A DNA stretch of 64,000 nt from assembly GCA_013339895.1 (NCBI GenBank), contig JABACO010000008.1, forward strand, positions 7,424,013 to 7,488,012. Reading direction: 5' to 3'. The stretch is from Ephydatia muelleri. Lineage: Eukaryota; Porifera; Demospongiae; Spongillida; Spongillidae. The notes below the pieces were generated by a model, which was not told the origin of the DNA, made no database searches, and saw only the letters and a program-made list of their open reading frames with translations. This document shows positions 33,059 through 43,783 of this stretch, piece by piece (within the stretch, counting starts at the first letter, position 1; each line of letters starts with the position of its first letter). Both the position numbers and the translations under genes were made by a program.

Positions 33059-34745
33059 CACCACCCCAGTTTCACAACCAAATTTTGAATTAGTTCTTTA
33101 TGTGTTATAGTAAGTAGTGCATGAGAGAAGAGAAAGAAAGCTACAATTCTGAACAGAGGCTTGGCTAGCTATGTCTTCCAGTACTCAAACTCACACCCAT
33201 TCACACATAAAAGAGACAAGCACTACTTTGGAGTATGATTGAAGTGCTAACACCACAGTTGCCATCTGTGACTTACATATGAATTACAGTACGCAGCGTT
33301 CTAAAATGCAATCTGCAACGGACTAAATATCATCTAACATGTCAAAGCTCAAGGAACAAATTAAGCTACAACTCTTCAGACTGAAGGCTTAGCTAAAGCA
33401 ATTTCATTAGGATTGAAAACAAACACACACACACAAGCAGTCCACGCACGTACACACACATACAAACACAAGATGATCAGTGGTCCACAATGACATAACG
33501 TCATTCCTATTGTTACACATGGAAGTGAATAGGTCACATTTAAGCTACCTTCCTAGTGAAGACGAGTGTTCTAGGATGCAATTTATAATGGTTATTAAAA
33601 ATAACATGCCAACTCGCATACTATTAGTTAAAGCTAGTACACAGCAGTGCACAAGAGAAGGGAAACAAAGTTACAATTATCATTGACTATAAAGGCGTAT
33701 GGGTGTGAGTACGACGATCAAGCAACTAGTGGCCCACTCTGTACATGTTGTATCTTTGATACCATACAGATTAGACCGCACACGGTCGCATTGGGGAATG
33801 CATACAAGCCATTAACTCTATAGCCTCTTGTTAACTAGCTCTGACAGAGCTGTGCAATAATTAGAAAAACGATTGGCGTTTGCAGCTATACATGAATGAT
33901 GGAAAAGAGTTGTATCAGAGATGAGGTTGGCTGGGACAATTACACGTAAAAGTGTGGAACGTTTTGTTACAACCGTAGTTAATCAGCTCACCCATGTAGC
34001 TAGTTGCCTTCGTTGTACGAATGTCGCGTTCGTCCATCGTGTCATGTGCTGGCTTGTTATTTTAACAGTCACATGTACTGTAATTAAGGTTGACCTCCAT
34101 GGTGGCCACCTTTTCTCGAATGCTACGTACAAAGCGTGCATAAAAGGGCATCATCATATTCTGCGTGCGGCGGGTTCGTACAGCGTCGTACTTTTCTCGG
34201 CGTCGCACATCAACAAATGTAAATCATAATGGGTGGAGCTCAAGCTGATATTTTAATTGCCAGTTGGGTTGCAGCACGTGCGGGGCAGCTACGCCCGGGA
34301 TATTTACGTTACGGTACGCACGGCAGTTGCATCACGTGAAGCGATTTTGTTGGCGCATTCATCACGTGAGACGACTCATATGGGAAGGGCATCCGCTTGT
34401 CGCGTATGCATTGCGGCATGCGTAAGGGCAACGAACCAGAGGTTTTTGCTTTTCGTGGTGAAAAAAAGCCATTAAATGTTTTCTAGGTCAGAATTGGAAT
34501 CATAGCAGGGATCTAGATCGAGCTGGTCAATTGGTAGCGTAATAAAGTAGTTATTTAATAAGTAGGTATAGTTTTATAGTAAATATTAGCATTCCAAATC
34601 CATCTTTGTGATGCCTTCCAGAGTAGCGAACCGATGCACGCCGATCTCGTCCTGCAAAGATACTTTAGAATAAACTGTTGTGTGATATACCATAGGTTGA
34701 AGTAGTATAGTGACAACTAAAATCTGTCATAGTATTGCTAGCGGA
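33059..34745. other. Sparse stretch; dispersed repeat remnants, no gene recognised
   Basis: 33.1-33.7 kb carries diverged relatives of the 31 kb repeat family (GAAACAAAGTTACAATT). Open frames on the plus strand at 33.92-34.23 and 34.26-34.48 kb have no recognisable domain. Several ATCACGTGA palindromes occur near 34.33-34.37 kb. Confidence 0.4.
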
Positions 34746-34869
34746 CCTTTTAATTTCCCCCCAACACCTGACCCAGATTACACGCGGATGCGGTGTTAAT
34801 AAATAAAACAATTACGGTACACACAGTAATCATGTGCACAGACTGCAAAGATAGCAGTCTTGTAGTTCC

Positions 34870-35210
34870 TATTGAACTGCAGCTTCGAAGATGACTTGGA
34901 AAATGTTGGATTGAAGTTGGAAGACATTCATGCCAAGGTATCAAATCAGGGTTCTTAGCAAAAAGGCCTGGGGTGGTCTGCCAGGAGGATATTGTGTTGC
35001 GCACACACTTGAGCTTTGTGTGAATGACTTTAAGTATGCTTTTGTCAGGAACATCGTCAATGTCTTCAATGTCAACAAACTCTCCTTCCCAATCCTGAGA
35101 CTTCACATGAACTATCATTTCATCATCAACTCCCCAGTTTTCAAACTTCTGTTGGATTTCTTCTTCAATCCCACCACACCACCCGTAAATGTAACCGATC
35201 GCTCGCTCTC
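34870..35210 (-). CDS. Partial gene with an N-terminal PB1-like domain (as in SAMD3-like proteins)
   Basis: A continuous minus-strand frame reads GIEEEIQQKFENWGVDDEMI then SQDWEGEFVDIEDIDDVPDK and SILKVI. This resembles the ubiquitin-fold N-terminal segment of vertebrate SAMD3-like proteins, where a similar EFVNL...DKSTLKVI motif occurs. It continues to LFAKNPDLIPWHECL and then loses recognisable similarity. No clear ATG or full gene structure is visible upstream, so this may be one exon or a remnant. Its function is unknown. Confidence 0.4.
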
Positions 35211-36190
35211 ACTAATACAAACTAACACGCGTTTCGTTGTTCCGACATTGCACTATATAGAAGAAAGAAAACGGATGACGGACGATTCCATTAAACGCCT
35301 ATCATTGCCAGCAGCAGTGACATAGTGAGCACAGTAGTATTTAATAGAGTGTACTCTAATTTCCATACACTATTTCTTAAACTTACAGATGAAGTAGCCA
35401 AACACGAGTTCAATGAACGTGCAAGCGTCATATGTTCATTCTCATGGATAAATGCTTTTGATGCCGACTATGCTTTTGATATCGACTACTTATCAGATGA
35501 TTTCAGTATTAAATCAAATAACCGTGCTTTTACAAAAACGATAGAAATTTCATTTTTCATAAAACATCAATCTTGCTATATACATGTATCAAATATTCAG
35601 CATCTATGCCGGTTACTTATTACATGCAATGATCTTCAACGGGCATTGTGGCAAACCTGAACCATTCCTTATTAATACTTACCTCTTGAACATAAAATTA
35701 GTAAGTGGTGTCAAGATGTATCATTCTGTCAATAGAAAGTACCGGCTTGGAGAGGCACACGTGAACATGAAGAATGAATTATGGGAAGGCACACAGTTTA
35801 AGGAAGTGTTGAAGTTTTAGGATCCTTCGGTGGAGGGCTTTATACAGCAATATGTCCCATATGCAAGCAAATTGTCAGTAGCAGTATTGTGCAAGAATCA
35901 CTACAAAATGCTAATGACTCCAACTTGACTTTGGTAAGATGTCCATAGAGCTACACAACATGCACTGATAGCTACCAGAGGTAATCCAAGAAATATTGGA
36001 CACTGGGATGGGTGGCAGCCATTCTCAACATCTTCAAAGCACAGCTGTGGTAATTATACATATTTTTTTTGTTTTCTACATACACACTATAAATATACGT
36101 CCGACATAATTTATATAGTCTTACACAACAACAAATATAACAATTAAAAACCTAACTATCATTATAATATAGACACCGGGCATACAAATA
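35211..36190. other. No confident feature
   Basis: Plus-strand frames at 35325-35660 and 35584-35820 show no recognisable domain or motif. Sequence is AT-rich. Confidence 0.35.
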
Positions 36191-36219
36191 TGTTCTAGGG
36201 ATTGGCATTCCTACCGAGT

Positions 36220-36735
36220 AAGGGGAAAGGGAGGAAGGGGAGAGGGAGGAAGGGGGAGAGGGAGGAAGGGGAGGGAGGAAGGAGGGAGAGGAGGAAGGGG
36301 GAGAGGAGGAAGGGGAGAGGGAGGAAGAGGGAGAGGGAGAAGGGGGAGAGGGAGGAAGAGGGGAGAGGGAGAGGAAGGGGGAGAGGGAGGAAGGGGGAGA
36401 GGGAGGAAGGGGGAGAGGGAGGAAGGGGAGAGGGAGAAGGGGAGGAAGGGGGAGAGGAAGAAGGAGAGGAAGGAAGGAAGGGGGAGAGGGAGGAAGGGGA
36501 AGAGGGAGGAAGGGGGAAGGCGGTAGGAATGAGAGTGAGAGAAGAGAAAGTGAAGAGTGAAAAGAGAGGAGAAGGGGAAACAAGAGAGAAGGAATGAAAG
36601 AGAGGAGAAGGGGAAACAAGAGAGAAGAATGAAAGAGAGGAGAAGGGGAAACAAGAGAGAAGGAATGTAAGGAGAGGGAAGAAAAAGGGTTAAGGAGTGA
36701 AGGAGGAAAATGAAGTGAGGAAAGGGAGTGGAGTG
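36220..36735. repeat. Long polypurine tract (GGGAGGAAGGGGAGA family)
   Basis: About 500 bp almost without pyrimidines on the plus strand, made of irregular GGAAGGGGGAGA units grading into AAGAGAGGAGAAGGGGAAAC repeats. A weaker sister tract lies at 36900-36975. Such mirror-like purine DNA can form triplex (H-DNA). The long Gly/Glu/Arg and Pro/Ser/Leu frames are artefacts. Confidence 0.9.
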
Positions 36736-36739
36736 CATG

Positions 36740-38175
36740 TGTGTGCACTGCTGAGTAAGTATGTTACAGTAAGTATGTTACAGTAAGGATTTTGTGTCCA
36801 GGATTACTATTGCAGCCTTTAGTACAGTGACACAAAACTGCATCAAATGGCAAAGAGGTAGCCCAGTGAAAGGTACGTGTGAAGAATTCTGACTGAATGT
36901 CAAAGAGAGGGAGGTGGAAGAGAGGGAGGGAGGGGGTGAGGAGAGGGGGAAGAGGAAAAGGAAGGGGGAGAGGGACAGTGTGTTTGTGTGTGATGTATGT
37001 GGTGTGTAGTATCTGTGTGATTAGATATGATTGAACATGTTTGCACGTGTACAGGAGGCAATTGTAGGGGTAAGGAGGCATATACAACTGGCATCAGTAC
37101 AAAATTCAAATCATCTTTCATGTTTCATTCATTGATGTGATATAAATTCAAGCACTACAGCTGACCCTCAACCCTGCCCAAATGCTCTTCTCATTGTGTT
37201 ATCCATCTCTTGCAGAGGTTGCATTCCCAGAGCAGCAATCCCTCCCGAGTGACAAACACTTCAGCACCAACAAGTCAACTAGAGGAGACATTGCAAGCTT
37301 TGTGTAGTCATCATATGGGTTAGCACTCCAGTCATAGTGACATTGACAAGGGGACTTGCAAGCGGTTTTGGGTTATTTACTGCCACTACCACTCTTCAGG
37401 ATCTAGAATTACCACTGTCTATTACCAGCCCTTTCTCCCAACTGTCTACATTTGTCACTAACACATATTGCACATCACAAATGTGACAATACTCACCATA
37501 CATGTGCAACACAAAATATAAATGGCACACCACAAACACACATCACCTGATGTGACGTAAAAGTCTGAGGTAGATTCTGTATTGGCAAACAATCATATTT
37601 AAAAGTATGATGTGAAGTTTGGTGTATAATGCTTCTTTATTCCAAAGTGCAGACATTCAACAATATTGAAAGTGGTGAGGGCTGTTAGAAGTGAGCAGAA
37701 TCAGGCTGATCATAACAAAAATATGTTCACTAGGCATGGATGAGGTTACATGTATGCCTGGGTGTCCAGAGATAATCTGACAAGCAAAGAAAGCTTTTCC
37801 CTAGAACATTGTGTTGTTCAGTTGACTACAAACTTTATATAGCAGCTGTGGCGCAATGTGGCACTGTTGCCCATGAATGAGTTAATTAGTTAAGGTGAAA
37901 ATACCAAACAAAGACAAATTTCAACAATGTATATACATATGTTCAGCAGTCATCTGGTACAGGCTGTAAACAGACTGATACAGACAAATTATATGAAACA
38001 CATATACATATATTCCAGGATTACAATGATAGTAACATTTCGATTAAACAGTATTTAAAAAATCAATGCATGCACGTCAGTAGATTAATACACATTATAG
38101 CAATGTAATCGATTGCTCCAGTCATGAAATTGCACACAATTTCTTTTCTTTCCATGATCTGCCTTCTTGGAATAC
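36740..38175. other. AT-rich non-coding stretch
   Basis: Apart from the small purine tract at 36.90-36.98 kb no repeat or coding feature was recognised. Confidence 0.35.
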
Positions 38176-38185
38176 ACATGTGTTG

Positions 38186-39379
38186 CTAGACAGACACAGG
38201 TTGTTGGATGCTGTCACTGGAGGCGGTGACATTGCTGAGCTCCAGAAGAGATACGGTTGTATTCCATTTAGCAAGGGTTTCCCTCCAGCTGACAGTAGTG
38301 AGTTGAACCCTTGGACTAAGCAATGTCATGCCACTTGTCGTTTTGAACACTCCAAGTGTAGAATTCCATATTTCCATATTGCGTCTATATTTATGCAAGT
38401 GCTATTATTGAAGAACACATTACATCTACGTGTACCTCAGCATTTGGTGTTAACAAGCTGGAGGTACTCTCACATTTGGCAGTAGAGTTACGACTGCACT
38501 ATAGCCTGAAGCATTGTTGGTGCAAGTGACCCCAGTCAGCTTCACTTGATACGACAAATGCTGCAGGTTCTGTAGTGTGGTCGTTTGTTTATCATCAGAT
38601 ACAAGAGGCAAAGAGGAGATAGGAGTACTTCATAGCCTAAGAAGTTGAATGCCACATGATGCATGCACATCTCTAAAACTCTAACCTTTCTTTCGGCTCC
38701 TGGCTGATCAATGTGCTTATGAGGCAGAAACTCTTTAATTGGAATACCACACATTGTGTGGAGCATATGTTTAAATCTCTTGTCACACCTTGAAAGAAAG
38801 CACTTTAATTGCAATACAAGACATTGAAATATAAATACCTTTCTTTTCGACCATCATGGCAGCGATTGCTGCTGGACACAGAAATGGTATTCTATGTCGT
38901 GGCTTGTAAATTGTCTGTTTCCCATAACGTAGAATTTAAAATACTCAACCTACAATTGTGCTTATGATAATTGTTAAACATACGAGCCTTAGACACACAT
39001 ACCGTTCAGCATTGAATGCAAAAGATTGACCAAATTCATTCATGCACTGTATCAAGTAAAGAAGGAGGTGTGTTTTCCTCCTTTGAAGCAGATGTGGCAT
39101 GTGGTGTGTCATTAACAGCATCAACCAATTCCTTGGCACACACTCAGTTAACTGTCTCTGCCTCTCAGTACTCAGATGTGTTGCATAGAATTCACATGTA
39201 GGTGATCTGGAACACCTAAATGCAAAGAGATGCCTGCATGCTGAAAGATATTTTTTCAAGAAGAGTTCATGCAGTACCTTAGATAAACACCGCAATACAG
39301 CCTTCTGTCCTTCATGGAGGCAAAAACTGATTATAGAAATGGCCATTTGTGCCCAGGCTTTCTGGCAGACATTTCCCAT
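38186..39379 (-). pseudogene. Uncertain minus-strand exons, possibly of one broken gene
   Basis: Several exon-like pieces occur. 39218-39010 is flanked by a TTTAG acceptor and a GTATGT donor. 38790-38688 encodes CDKRFKHMLHTMCGIPIKEF and has an acceptor after CTTTCTTTCAAG. About 38.60-38.45 kb reads KQTTTLQNLQHLSYQVKL then GYSAVVTLLPNV, reminiscent of a fibronectin type III strand pattern. 38398-38186 ends in NVTASSDSIQQPVSV and a stop. The frames cannot be linked convincingly and no family was firmly identified. Confidence 0.25.
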
Positions 39380-39399
39380 AAAGCTTCACACACATTCCA

Positions 39400-40675
39400 A
39401 ATGTGGGTGAAGCTTTATGATAATTGTTAGTCTTACCAATATATCTTTATTCTGCCTGGCATCATCATCGACAGAAGCTCCTGCAGTAGATATTTGATTG
39501 CGCCTAGCACCAAGGTATGAAGAACTTCATGGGAGTCCTCCTATTGAAAGGGGAAGCGATGAACAATACATTCATTATGTTACTTTCTTACTGATATATG
39601 TCAGCAGGTATGTGAAGCAAAAGGTTTTCATGCTTACTTTCACTTTTAAACTTAGTCTCATTCTGTACGCTGAGCGCATATCTTCTGCTGCTTGTTGTTT
39701 TCATTTCATATACCACATCAGGGTTAACAGCTCTATATGTCTGGATAATACACACAGCAAATTGTAATTTCAAAAAAGCTGGTCTACACAACATCATAAC
39801 AATGCCGGCAGAACATTATAGCAGTACCACCCACCAGATGATTACAGAGTTGTGATGCCACTGGGTTGTCACAGACAATGCATAGCAGTGGAGCAACTAC
39901 CACCAGCTAGACTTGGTATTTAAGTTCCCATGTGTTTAAAGGTATACAGCACAAATACTCTTTTCTCCCTGGGAAAACTTTGAAATTACCATTAACTATT
40001 AATATTAATTTTTAAATCATATCATGGGATGTTGTGCGGACTGTTTACCAGCAAGCACACAGAGCGAAGACCTTCAAAGGTAAAGCAAAATAACTTTCAG
40101 CTTTGCCCAGCCTTATCGTTCATCTCCTCTAAAAGGTCTTCTAGCAGCCACATCTTCAGCTTTGTTCTCGATGTTAGAATCATGCCCTACATATTTCTGA
40201 AGCAGAAAATCCAGCCTCTTCATTTGCATTCAGTGTACTGGTGGATGAGTGGCTTGTAAGGAATAATTCGTGAGGACGGCCAGCGATGTGCTGTCTGTAC
40301 TTTAAGGGGTGGGTAAACGTCTGATTGCATGCTTCACATTCATACGGGAGCTATTAGGCAAAGGTCGAACACAACGCACAACTTGTCACAGCATTTACCA
40401 CAAGTATACACTAACCAGTGCGCTTTGACATGACCGTACTCCCCAGTATTTCGGGGAGCTAGAATTATATTTGATTCAAATCATACACATGCTCGTTGAT
40501 TCACTCACCCGTACGTGCTACTCCATCTCGACCTGATCGTCAACTAAAGGAGGTCCATGAATTCGCGCTTCTGGACAATCAGGCACTACATTCATATTAA
40601 GCGCTCCAGTTGCTCTCTGCCAGTGCATCCATTAATTAAGAGTATTTAAATCAAATCCTACAAGATTTTTTATTA
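39400..40675. other. No confident feature
   Basis: Short open frames only, with no domain or repeat recognised. Confidence 0.35.
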
Positions 40676-40686
40676 TTATGTGTTAA

Positions 40687-41243
40687 GGAGCAAAATAGAT
40701 ATTTTGCTACCTTCACCAGCACATATAGCCCAAGGGAAACAAGCGAAGAGTGCTACCAAGTCCCAGTTGAGTGAGAGACACCAGCATGTTGAAAAGGTGA
40801 CCCAGACATTCAAGATAGGATCCCCCTGTTATGCCCTATACTGTGGTCCAAGGAGGGAGAAGGAGCCAAGATGGGTCCCTGCTGTTGTCACAAAGGTCTT
40901 TGGCTCTCGTTCATTCAATGTTCGTGTATTTCCTAAAGGAGTCACATGGCGACGACATTTAGAACAGCTGAGGCCAAGGCATGGCATTCAAGAAGATGAT
41001 GATCCGGGGGATACTCCCACATGTGATTCTAATTCCTCCAATTCCTCACTTAAAGAGACTTACTCAGACACTTCATCTGGTCAAGACATGCTCTCAGAAA
41101 GCCCAACACCAATGCCAACACCTCAGGAGCCCTCTATTCCAGAGCCTAAGCCACCAAACCCCAAACCTCGCAATCCACGTTTGCCTACTGGAGGAGACTA
41201 TGGTCCCGAAAATCTACGGAGGTCAACCAGGATTAGAAAGTGA
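40687..41243 (+). pseudogene. C-terminal end of Gypsy Pol (integrase tail)
   Basis: The frame reads RSKIDILLPSPAHIAQGKQA, a segment C-terminal to the integrase core in K02A2.6-like Gypsy elements. It continues with the SH3-like tail (FKIGSPCYALY, RWVPAVVTKVFGSRSFNVRV, WRRHLEQLRP) and a Pro/Ser-rich end finishing in RRSTRIRK, then TGA. The catalytic integrase, RT and gag are gone. The apparent ATG belongs to the target-site duplication. Confidence 0.8.
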
Positions 41244-41284
41244 ACTTGGCCTCTGAGGTCAAGCCTCAAGACCAGTGGGGGAGG

Positions 41285-41545
41285 TGTTAAGGAGCATGCT
41301 TTGGCATGACCTGGCTTGCTTTTACTGTAGGTGTTAATTATACATGTGTTGGGCATGCATGTTCTAGAACTTTCTTTTGGCTATTTAAGCATTTCACTGT
41401 GTGATTCAGATATAGACATCAGTGTGCATTCTTTTCGTGCTCTACTGTAGTTTGACATAGGCTGTATTACTTCGTATCGCTGTGATTTCCCTGTAATATT
41501 ATATTCTTTTGAGATCCTGAGTATTTTCTAACGAGAAACACAACA
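41285..41545 (+). repeat. 3' LTR of the Gypsy deletion derivative
   Basis: 261 bp beginning TGTTAAGGAGCATGC after the purine tract AGTGGGGGAGG and ending ACACAACA. The TATTTAAG at about 41,382 could be the TATA element. Confidence 0.78.
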
Positions 41546-41822
41546 TTATGCCATACAGGAACAGCTATGATTTTGAAGATCTGGAACATATTGTTAAAAT
41601 TGGAACAGAATGATAGCAACAATATGAGTGTAGTATCAAGTAGAAGTTTGTATATAACAGCCATGGTACACATGTTGTTGCCAATCTGTACCAGATTGTT
41701 GCCTACAACATATATGTGTTGAGAAATGGCTGTGATGCTGTAACAACAAATATACAAAAACGTTTGAAGCCCTTATTCCAGCAGCAGTATCAACACATCT
41801 CCACGTGCTGGAAAAAATTAAC

Positions 41823-41862
41823 TCCCCCCCCCCCTCCCCCCCCCCCCCCCCCCCCCCCCCCG
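41823..41862. repeat. Poly-C tract
   Basis: About 40 bases of C with one interruption. It is a likely site of assembly or sequencing error; the poly-Gly frame across it is an artefact. Confidence 0.9.
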
Positions 41863-42827
41863 TAAAGCTTTTTCTTCTTTTTCTTTGTGAGGTATGTCTT
41901 CTGAATATAGCGCCATTTGTAGAATAAAAGTAAGGTTATGTAGTCAGGCATTTCAAAGATACACACAGACACACCCAGACACATGCACACACACACATGC
42001 AAATCCCAACAATCCTATGCGTACTGAAATAGACAATAAGGTTTACATGCTGATAAACACGACATTTACTACTGATGTGTTCATACCACCATGAAGTGGT
42101 ATGCATTTGAAGTTGAATCATGGCGTGCAGTTATTACCCACTATTAGAAAACATATTTCTTTACAATCATGGCAACTCTAACCTCTCCACTTGCAGCATA
42201 GTGAGGGCTTGCCTTCACACGCTCTACTCTTCTGCTGCATCTGCTATTGCTTGCTGGTACAGTGTGTCCACGTAAACTGACTGAACATGGATCGTACAAG
42301 ATATGAATAATATGCACCAATGATCTCAGCCCCTACTTGAGTGGATGTATCGCTGCTTCACTTCACCTATACCAGCAAATGAACAGAAATTGATGTACTG
42401 GGGAGGTGATATGCCAGCACAGGTGAAAGCATGTATGAGTCTGTAATAAGAATGACATTTGTATTTGATCATTACTAAATCCAAATGGTACTCTTACTTC
42501 TGATGAGCAAGGTAATGACCAGACAGCACTCTTGAGCAAGCCCAGGTCGTTAATGTTTCCAGTGTGGGCAAAAAAACTGGACCCTAGCTACATGTCCCTA
42601 GTAGTGAGTAGTAAAGGAGCATTATACTGAAAAAAATTTTCGTTTCGTGGTCAAACCTTTATGAAAGCTGCTAATGTCCAAGAGGTGCATAATAGACTGC
42701 CACACTGCTGGACACAGCCCGAACAAAGCCACTTGAAGGCCTTTCGTTCGACTGGTCTTGGTCACCGGGATCTTTGTCTCCCTACATGCAGGTATATGAA
42801 CAATAAACACAAGACGATACTTTTTTT

Positions 42828-43046
42828 AAAATATGGGATCGTTTCCGCGAAAATGGACCTAACCTATAAACAGAGATAATTTATAGAGAAATGTGGAAAT
42901 GTATGGCTAATTACAAATTCAGAGCCTTACAACTCCATGACGAATACACCAATTCTCAAAGAGGACATTTCTGACTTCTAGAATATCAAAAAATCTTAAA
43001 ATAATAAGCGTTAGGTCTTTTTTCACAGAAACGATCCCATATATCG
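42828..43046. repeat. Small fold-back element with ~40-bp inverted arms
   Basis: 42828-42866 (ATATGGGATCGTTTCCGCGA, then AAATGGACCTAA) matches the complement of 43005-43046 (ACAGAAACGATCCCATATAT) with a few mismatches. The ~140-bp spacer is non-coding. It could be a MITE. Confidence 0.55.
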
Positions 43047-43361
43047 ATCTAACAAACCTGCAGAGTCCAACATCATTTCCTTCCCAGATATGTTCTGCTC
43101 CTTGATGCTGGGACACTCTCAGTTGTGCCAATACGCGGTCCAGCAACGCTGATACATGTAGTAGCGTTCCGGGTGCAAGGAATAGCGTGGCTGATTAAAC
43201 CTACATATATACTTACTCCCTCATTAACATTCATCTTAATCAATCAACAAGTTATTAACACCTGTCCAATTAATTACCACCTATAGTCAAGGTCATTTTC
43301 TTGTTCAGATACAACAAATCATATTTATAAACCTACACTGAATATTGTTCTGAAATATGTG

Positions 43362-43783
43362 TTAGTAAATTAAAGGACCCTCAAACTGGTGCCTCCACAT
43401 GAACTCCGGTAGGTATGTATCGTGGAGTCTGGAGTGCATTGCTCTCTCTTCTCTCAGCATCCTTTTTCAGCAACTCCACATTGACTCCACTCCCTGGGTG
43501 TGTTCACCAGGATTGGGATCAACAAAGTGAACTGAATGGTTCACTGTTTGGTGATTACATCCTGTAACAGTGCCAAGTTTGTTGTAGGCACTCCACTCAT
43601 CACTGTATACCATGCTTCCTGGTCGTAAAGCTGCTGCAGTAGTGTCGCTGCATCTCTCCTGTCAACCTCGACAAGGAAGCACTCTCCAGTCACATTCTCC
43701 ATCCCCCCTAAACACCCAGTGGCCATCGACTTTTCGTCCACGGTTGTACTTTCTTCTTCCTGATTTGCTTTCGTCAATGGAAG
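43362..43783 (-). pseudogene. Merlin-type (ISXO2-like DDE) transposase, last exon, frameshifted
   Basis: After a TTTTACCTTCAAGCTGATATGCAG-like acceptor (AG at 43785-43784) the frame reads SIDESKSGRRKYNRGRKVDG. A C/G homopolymer slip near 43,705 shifts it to ENVTGECFLVEVDRRDAATL. A second slip returns it to MVYSDEWSAYNKLG and HQTVNHSVHFVDPNPGEH. A TGA follows GVESMWSC, and reading continues to FMWRHQF and TAA. The DDE triad is visible as IDES, SDEW and VES. Merlin elements are the animal relatives of IS1016/ISXO2. Two frame changes and one nonsense codon make this copy inactive. N-terminal exons were not found in recognisable form. Confidence 0.8.

Larger units (their letters stand above)
40681..41545 (+). 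mobile_element. Gypsy deletion derivative: 12-bp 5' LTR stub, end of pol, full 3' LTR
   Basis: The insert is flanked by the 5-bp direct repeat TTATG (40676-40680 and 41546-41550). It starts with TGTTAAGGAGCA, the first 12 bases of the 3' LTR, then continues at once in the C-terminal part of pol. A polypurine tract and a 261-bp LTR (41285-41545, TG...CA) follow. Everything between the LTR start and the end of pol is deleted. This family is distinct from the Gypsy at 15-20 kb. Confidence 0.8.

Noticed and set aside
36152-36748. Pro/Ser/Leu-rich and Gly/Glu/Arg-rich proteins
   Set aside because: Translations of the polypurine tract.
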